17,037 nucleotides of DNA from Acidimicrobiia bacterium (lineage in GTDB: Bacteria; Actinomycetota; Acidimicrobiia; Spongiisociales; SHLN01), in NCBI GenBank assembly GCA_030623545.1, contig JAUXLW010000007.1, positions 1 to 17,037 of the forward strand, in the 5' to 3' direction. A program made the position numbers and the translations under genes. Below are positions 13,240 through 17,037 of the stretch, piece by piece (the first letter of the stretch is position 1; every line of letters starts with the position of its first letter). The notes beneath the pieces were generated by a model, which had not been told where the DNA came from, searched no databases, and was given only the letters and a program-made list of their open reading frames with translations.

Positions 13240-13830
13240 GTGATTGACCAAAGAGCCAGACCCTTCTTCAATAAGTACTTGATCGACCCCATTGCCAGGC
13301 TCCTGGTGTGGGTGGGGTTGAGTGCACCCACGGTCACTGTGAGCGGATTGCTGCTGGTGGTCTCCGGTGCCGTGATCCTGGGCCTGGGGCACCCGGTGAC
13401 CGGCGTAATTCTCATAGGCCTCGGCTCGCTGCTCGACGGTATCGACGGCGCCGTGGCCCGGCTCACCGGCACCGCATCTGACCGGGGGGCCTTTCTCGAC
13501 ACAGTCTCGGACCGCATCGGCGAGCTGGCTATGTTCGGTGGCGTGGCCTGGTTCGTTGCCGAAGACGCCACCCTCGTCCTGCTTACGGTGATCACGCTCG
13601 GAAACTCGATGCTGATTCCCTACATCCGGTCGAAGGCCGAAGCAGCGGGGGGCGAAGGCAAAGGGGGCCTCATGGGCCGGGCCGAGCGCATCATTCTGTT
13701 TTGTGCGCTCGCGGGGCCTGTTGGCCTTGACTGGTGGGGGATGGAAGCGATGTTGTGGCCCATGGTGGTCCTGACCGGGATAACGGTTCTGCAGCGCTAT
13801 TGGAAGTCCTGGTCACAGCTTTCGTCATGA
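13240..13830 (+). CDS. pgsA: CDP-alcohol phosphatidyltransferase (PgsA/PI-phosphate synthase type)
   Basis: The protein has 196 aa. The full family signature D-x2-D-G-x2-A-R-x8-G-x3-D-x3-D is present at residues 66-91 (D66, D69, D87, D91). About six hydrophobic helices place it in the cytoplasmic membrane. Such enzymes move a phosphatidyl group from CDP-diacylglycerol to an alcohol. Its position directly before a PatA-like acyltransferase and PimA matches mycobacterial PgsA1, which makes phosphatidylinositol phosphate, so that role is inferred from context. GTG 13240 is chosen because the upstream part of the open frame is antisense to gltA. Its stop overlaps the next ATG by 4 bp (ATGA). Confidence 0.93.
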   Translation: MIDQRARPFFNKYLIDPIARLLVWVGLSAPTVTVSGLLLVVSGAVILGLGHPVTGVILIGLGSLLDGIDGAVARLTGTASDRGAFLDTVSDRIGELAMFGGVAWFVAEDATLVLLTVITLGNSMLIPYIRSKAEAAGGEGKGGLMGRAERIILFCALAGPVGLDWWGMEAMLWPMVVLTGITVLQRYWKSWSQLSS

Positions 13831-14696
13831 ACCGCCTGCGGCACTATCCGGGATATCTGGCTTACCGGATCTTTTCCGGCCTGTTCGGGCTGCTTCCGGA
13901 GCCGGCCATGCGCAAGACTGGAGAGGCGCTTGGCGTCGTGGCCTTCTACCTGGCGCCCGGGCGAAGACGCATAGCGGAGGCCAATCTGCGTCGGGTGGTG
14001 GGCCCCGACGGGCCACTGCGCCGATTGACTCGCCAGCTGTTTGCTTCGTACGGGCGCTATTGGGCCGAAACCTTCTGGGTGCGTCCCCGGCGCCTGGACG
14101 AGATGATGAGTCACACCAGCGTCGAAGGAATGGAGCACATCCGCGAGCTCAGAAAACATGGCGGGGTCATCCTGGCGCTGCCGCATCTGGGGAATTGGGA
14201 GGCAGCCGGCCTCCAGGGAGTTGCCGAGAGTCTGGATTTAGTGGCGGCGGCCGAAGCTCTGCCCAATCCGCTGATCAGCAGATGGTTTATCGACCAGAGG
14301 GCGCTGTTTGGAATCGACGTTGTTCTGGTGGAAAAGGGAGCTTCCACCAGATTGTTGAGCCTGCTGCAAAGGGGCAGGACGTTGGCGCTGCCTTCCGATC
14401 GCGATCTGAGCGGCAGGGGGGTGGCGGTCAAGTTCTTTGAAGAGGAGACCACCTTTCCGGCAGGGCCTTTTGTGCTTTCCAAACGGACCGGGGCCCGGGT
14501 GGTCCCCGTCGCGACGTATTTTCGTGAGACCGGACGAGGGCATGAGTTTGTTGTTCGACCACCATTGCGGGAGGGCACCATCGAGGACATGGCCCAGGAG
14601 CTGGCCGGGCACTTCGAAGACTTCATTCGGGCCCGGCCGACCCAATGGCATGTGCTGCAGCCGCTATGGCCCTCGGATAGAACGGATCGTTCTTGA
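13827..14696 (+). CDS. Lysophospholipid/PIM acyltransferase (PatA-like, LPLAT family)
   Basis: The protein has 289 aa. The acyltransferase motif HLGNWE (H120...E125, the Hx4E variant) and a downstream conserved GVAVKFFEEETTFPAGPFVLSKRTGARVVPV region identify a LpxL/LPLAT-type acyltransferase. Between pgsA and pimA it corresponds to Rv2611c, which acylates the mannose of PIM1/PIM2 from acyl-CoA at the inner face of the membrane. A hydrophobic N-terminal stretch may anchor it. It overlaps pgsA by 4 bp at the start and pimA by 4 bp (TTGA) at the end, indicating coupled translation. Confidence 0.9.
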   Translation: MNRLRHYPGYLAYRIFSGLFGLLPEPAMRKTGEALGVVAFYLAPGRRRIAEANLRRVVGPDGPLRRLTRQLFASYGRYWAETFWVRPRRLDEMMSHTSVEGMEHIRELRKHGGVILALPHLGNWEAAGLQGVAESLDLVAAAEALPNPLISRWFIDQRALFGIDVVLVEKGASTRLLSLLQRGRTLALPSDRDLSGRGVAVKFFEEETTFPAGPFVLSKRTGARVVPVATYFRETGRGHEFVVRPPLREGTIEDMAQELAGHFEDFIRARPTQWHVLQPLWPSDRTDRS

Positions 14697-15742
14697 GGAT
14701 CGCAATGGTGTCGCCGTACAGCCTCGATCACCCCGGGGGCGTGCAAGCGCAGGCCGGGCTCCTCGTAGGATGGCTGCGCTCCGAGGGCCACGAAGCTTGG
14801 CTCGTGGCGCCGGGCTCGAAAGGTGGCCCTGAGGGGACGGTGTATCTGGGGCATACGGTGGGCGTCCGAACCAATCGATCGGTGGCATCGGTAAGGCTGT
14901 CTCGAGGCACGGCCGCGGCGGTCGAAAAGGCGATTGCCGGCGCCGACGTCGTTCATATCCATGAGCCGTTCGTGCCCGCCGTGGCGCTGGGGGCGTTGCG
15001 TGTGCCCGCGATAGCCAAGGTGGGCACCTTTCATGCCGACCCGGGACGTGGAGTTCGCTTTCTCTATTCGCTATTACGTCGGCGCTGGTCGAGCCTGGCG
15101 GGGAATCTATCGGTCGCCACCGCCGTGAGCCCGGTGGCGGCTGAAGCCGTGAGCTCGATCGTTGGCCCGGTGCGGATCATCCCCAATGCCATAGATCTAG
15201 GTGAGCTCACAGTGCAAGTCACCCGCGAACCTCTGCGCGTCGCCTTCCTGGGACGCGACGAGCCCCGCAAGGGCCTCGGGGTTCTCCTCGAGGCGTGGCC
15301 GGCAGTGCGTCACCTGGTTCCCGGGGCCGAGCTGGTGGTCATGGGGTCCCGGCGGGCGGCCCGGTCGGGAGTTCGTTTCCTCGGGGAAGTTGACGATGCA
15401 GCGAAGATGCAAGAGCTGGCAGCGGCCGCGGTGTTCGTTGCACCCAACACGGGCGGAGAAAGCTTCGGATTGATCCTGCTGGAGGCGATGGCAGCCGGAT
15501 GCGCGATCGTGGCTTCGGACCTGGCGTCTTTTCATTACGTGGCCGGGGACGCCGCCACGTACAGCCCGCCCGGGGACGCACCTGCACTTGCCAGGGCTCT
15601 GGGAACCATTCTGCGCGACCAGGACGTCCGATCGGAGTATCAGCGTCGCTCGAAGGACCGGGTGAGGACTTTCGATCGGCGCCAGGTTGTTTCCGACTAT
15701 CTAAAGGTTTACGCCGAGGCCGTCGAAATTGCAGGCAGGTAA
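14693..15742 (+). CDS. pimA: Phosphatidylinositol alpha-mannosyltransferase (PimA-like, GT4)
   Basis: The protein has 349 aa. The N-domain has SPYSLDHPGGVQ (residues 7-18) with the GGV loop, then HIHEPFVP and GTFHAD. The C-domain has FLGRDEPRKGL (185-195), with the Arg/Lys pair that binds the donor diphosphate, and the E-x7-E motif (E256, E264). It transfers mannose from GDP-mannose to phosphatidylinositol on the cytoplasmic face of the membrane, the first step of PIM synthesis. The TTG start at 14693 overlaps the previous stop and gives the canonical MRIAMVSPYS start. The preceding acyltransferase and pgsA supply the neighbouring steps. Confidence 0.93.
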   Translation: MRIAMVSPYSLDHPGGVQAQAGLLVGWLRSEGHEAWLVAPGSKGGPEGTVYLGHTVGVRTNRSVASVRLSRGTAAAVEKAIAGADVVHIHEPFVPAVALGALRVPAIAKVGTFHADPGRGVRFLYSLLRRRWSSLAGNLSVATAVSPVAAEAVSSIVGPVRIIPNAIDLGELTVQVTREPLRVAFLGRDEPRKGLGVLLEAWPAVRHLVPGAELVVMGSRRAARSGVRFLGEVDDAAKMQELAAAAVFVAPNTGGESFGLILLEAMAAGCAIVASDLASFHYVAGDAATYSPPGDAPALARALGTILRDQDVRSEYQRRSKDRVRTFDRRQVVSDYLKVYAEAVEIAGR

Positions 15743-15758
15743 CCTTCCCCCCTTACTT

Positions 15759-16805
15759 GTGAGAACGCGCTTCCTCCTCATATCGCTATCTCTGGTGGCC
15801 GCAGCGTGTGGTGCCGGAGCCGACGCGGCTACCGAACCGGTAACCAACCCGGGGCCACCTGCCGGCGCCACTGTCACCACAGCAACCACGACTACGACGA
15901 CTACGACGACGCTGCCGCCCACTACCACCACGACGATCGATCCCGGCCTCTTTCAGCCGCTAACCGGATTGGTGGGCGACGGGGTTGATCGGCAAGTGCT
16001 GATCGTCAAGATGTCTAATGCGTCGGCGGCCCGTCCGCAGCGTGGCATCAACGATGCCGACCTGGTGATGGAAGTAATCGTCGAGGGTGGCGTGGGGCGC
16101 TGGCTGGCTGTCTTCCACACCGACTATCCGGAGATCGTGGGGCCGGTCCGCAGCCTGCGCGAGGTGGATCCCAAGCTGATCGCGCCATTCGATGCTCGAG
16201 TTTTGCACAGCGGTGGGGTGTCGTCGGTGCGGCGGTCGATCGCCGAGGTGGCGTCGGATGAGGGTGATGGGAGGATCGCCGGCTATTTTCGTGAGCCGGG
16301 CCGTGAATACGTGTACTCGCTCATGTACGACGCGACCCAACTGCCGGACAACAACTGGGACGGCGAAGTCCTGCCGCTTCTCGACTTTGACTCCCGCACA
16401 CCGCTTGGAGGGCTGCCGGCCGACGGCATTCAGGTAGTGATGTCCGGGGCCAACCAGGTCGGTTGGGACTTCGACCACGGCGCCTATCGCCGCTATCAAG
16501 ACGGTCGCGACGCCGTCGACGCGTTCGGCAAGCCGATCTCGGCCGATTCCGTGGTCGTGATCTTCGTGGAAACCCTTGATACCGGGCGCAAGGATTCGGC
16601 TCTGGCCGAAGTCAAGGACTACCAGGTCACCGGCACCGGCGACATGGTGCTCTTCCGTGGCGGGCAGGCCTTCGAAGGGGCATGGATTCGCGACACCCAG
16701 GAGGAGTTCTTCAGGTTCGTCGACCTCGCCGGCCGTCCGCTGTCCCTTCCTCCAGGCCGCACCTGGATCCACGTGACCCCGCTAGAGGGCACGGTGTCGT
16801 ATTGA
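15759..16805 (+). CDS. DUF3048 (YerB-like) lipoprotein with a threonine-rich linker
   Basis: The protein has 348 aa. A lipoprotein signal (RTRFLLISLSLVAAAC, Cys17) is followed by a low-complexity linker of mostly Thr (~residues 38-59). Next comes the DUF3048 N-domain (PLTGLVGD, IVKMSNASAARPQRGINDADLV, GPVRSLREVDPKL, LHSGG) and C-domain (VMSGANQVGWDFD, Y-R-DG, DAFGKPI, VVVIFVETLD, GSG-like D-MVLFRGGQAFEG-W). It is therefore anchored outside the membrane on a flexible stalk. The function of the family is not established. GTG 15759 is chosen because the signal peptide starts there; TTG 15729 is an in-frame alternative overlapping pimA. Confidence 0.88.
   Translation: MRTRFLLISLSLVAAACGAGADAATEPVTNPGPPAGATVTTATTTTTTTTTLPPTTTTTIDPGLFQPLTGLVGDGVDRQVLIVKMSNASAARPQRGINDADLVMEVIVEGGVGRWLAVFHTDYPEIVGPVRSLREVDPKLIAPFDARVLHSGGVSSVRRSIAEVASDEGDGRIAGYFREPGREYVYSLMYDATQLPDNNWDGEVLPLLDFDSRTPLGGLPADGIQVVMSGANQVGWDFDHGAYRRYQDGRDAVDAFGKPISADSVVVIFVETLDTGRKDSALAEVKDYQVTGTGDMVLFRGGQAFEGAWIRDTQEEFFRFVDLAGRPLSLPPGRTWIHVTPLEGTVSY
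15885..15935 (+). repeat. ACN-repeat DNA encoding the threonine-rich linker
   Basis: This is a run of ACN codons (ACC, ACG, ACT) broken by a short LPP, with internal near-tandem repeats of ACG-ACT. It encodes the stalk of the DUF3048 lipoprotein. Such repeats can change length by slippage without breaking the frame. Confidence 0.7.
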
Positions 16806-16812
16806 CTCAGAG

Positions 16813-16849
16813 GCAATAAGCAATAAGCAATAAGCAATAAGCAATAAGC
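16813..16849 (+). repeat. Heptanucleotide tandem repeat (GCAATAA, five copies)
   Basis: There are five exact copies of GCAATAA followed by GC, starting 7 bp after the stop codon of the DUF3048 gene. It is AT-rich in a GC-rich setting. Because the unit is not a multiple of three and lies between genes, it is not part of a protein; it would be prone to length change. Confidence 0.95.
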
Positions 16850-16951
16850 CAGAGACTGCCTCCTGCTTCCTGCTCCGTTCTTCCTGCCTGGGTTCGGTAA
16901 CATCAGTGGAGGGAAAACGGAACCGACCGGGTAAAGCGTGGCCTCGCCGAA

Positions 16952-17037
16952 ATGCTCAAAGGTGGCGTCATCATGGACGTCGTCACCCCGGATCAGGCGG
17001 TGATTGCCGAAGAAGCCGGGGCAGTGGCGGTTATGGC
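16952..17037 (+). CDS. pdxS: Pyridoxal 5'-phosphate synthase subunit PdxS (N-terminal part, runs off right edge)
   Basis: The translated frame reads VKRGLAEMLKGGVIMDVVTP then DQAVIAEEAGAVAVM, the strongly conserved PdxS N-terminus, including the Asp that contacts the sugar phosphate (MDVV). PdxS with the glutaminase PdxT makes pyridoxal phosphate from ribose 5-phosphate, glyceraldehyde 3-phosphate and ammonia in the cytosol. The first in-frame ATG is 16952, but the conserved sequence extends back to at least 16922 (TDRVKRGLAE). No ATG, GTG or TTG occurs in frame between the stop TAA at 16898 and 16952. A GTG at 16906 with GGAGGG beside it is one base out of frame. The true start is therefore unclear; a one-base error or mutation in the GGGAAAA run at 16911-16917 would repair it. 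Confidence 0.9.
   Translation, partial: MLKGGVIMDVVTPDQAVIAEEAGAVAVM

Noticed and set aside
13152..13595. 148-residue N-terminal extension of citrate synthase
   Set aside because: Antisense to pgsA, Ser/Pro/Arg-rich, and the ATG at 13151 has a near-perfect SD sequence and gives the normal protein length.
14111..15034. 307-aa minus-strand frame across the acyltransferase/pimA junction
   Set aside because: Antisense to two genes with clear motifs; no domain of its own.

Overview
The window looks like chromosomal DNA of a high-GC actinobacterium, probably from an Acidimicrobiia-like lineage rather than Mycobacterium (the rank is inference). The reasons are GC-rich codon use, frequent GTG/TTG starts, a mycothiol synthase (MshD), and the block thrS - HIT - pgsA - acyltransferase - pimA ... 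pdxS, which has the same order as the mycobacterial phosphatidylinositol-mannoside (PIM) locus. No tRNA, rRNA, CRISPR array, insertion sequence or phage gene was seen.

Left part (1-4.5 kb). A SARP/BTAD-type regulator with a fused AAA ATPase runs off the left edge on the minus strand. Facing away from it is a protein that looks like an ATP-grasp enzyme stripped of its nucleotide-binding middle; its gene carries a perfect 16-bp inverted repeat. Next, on the minus strand, is a membrane GGDEF-EAL protein with both cyclic-di-GMP active sites intact.

Middle part (4.5-8.9 kb). A small secreted protein follows, then a gene that ordinary ORF calling misses: a 78-residue SelW/Rdx-family selenoprotein (5046-5282, minus) with an in-frame TGA at the second position of a CxxU redox motif. 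A SECIS-like hairpin lies exactly 11 nt after that TGA and has GGUC in its loop. This is the most notable item in the window. It is divergent, by only 28 bp, from a small lipoprotein gene. A patatin-like phospholipase, a pair of REP-like repeats, mycothiol synthase, a tiny membrane zinc-ribbon protein and a degenerate aminoglycoside-phosphotransferase-like protein follow.

Right part (8.9-17 kb). thrS, a HIT nucleotide phosphorylase/hydrolase and a two-helix membrane protein form one plus-strand run with overlapping ends. Citrate synthase (gltA) lies on the minus strand and splits this run from pgsA - acyltransferase (PatA-like) - pimA, whose genes overlap by 4 bp each and make the first steps of PI and PIM lipid synthesis. 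A DUF3048 lipoprotein, a five-copy 7-bp tandem repeat and the start of pdxS (vitamin B6 synthesis) close the window. The pdxS reading frame has no canonical start codon upstream of its conserved N-terminus.
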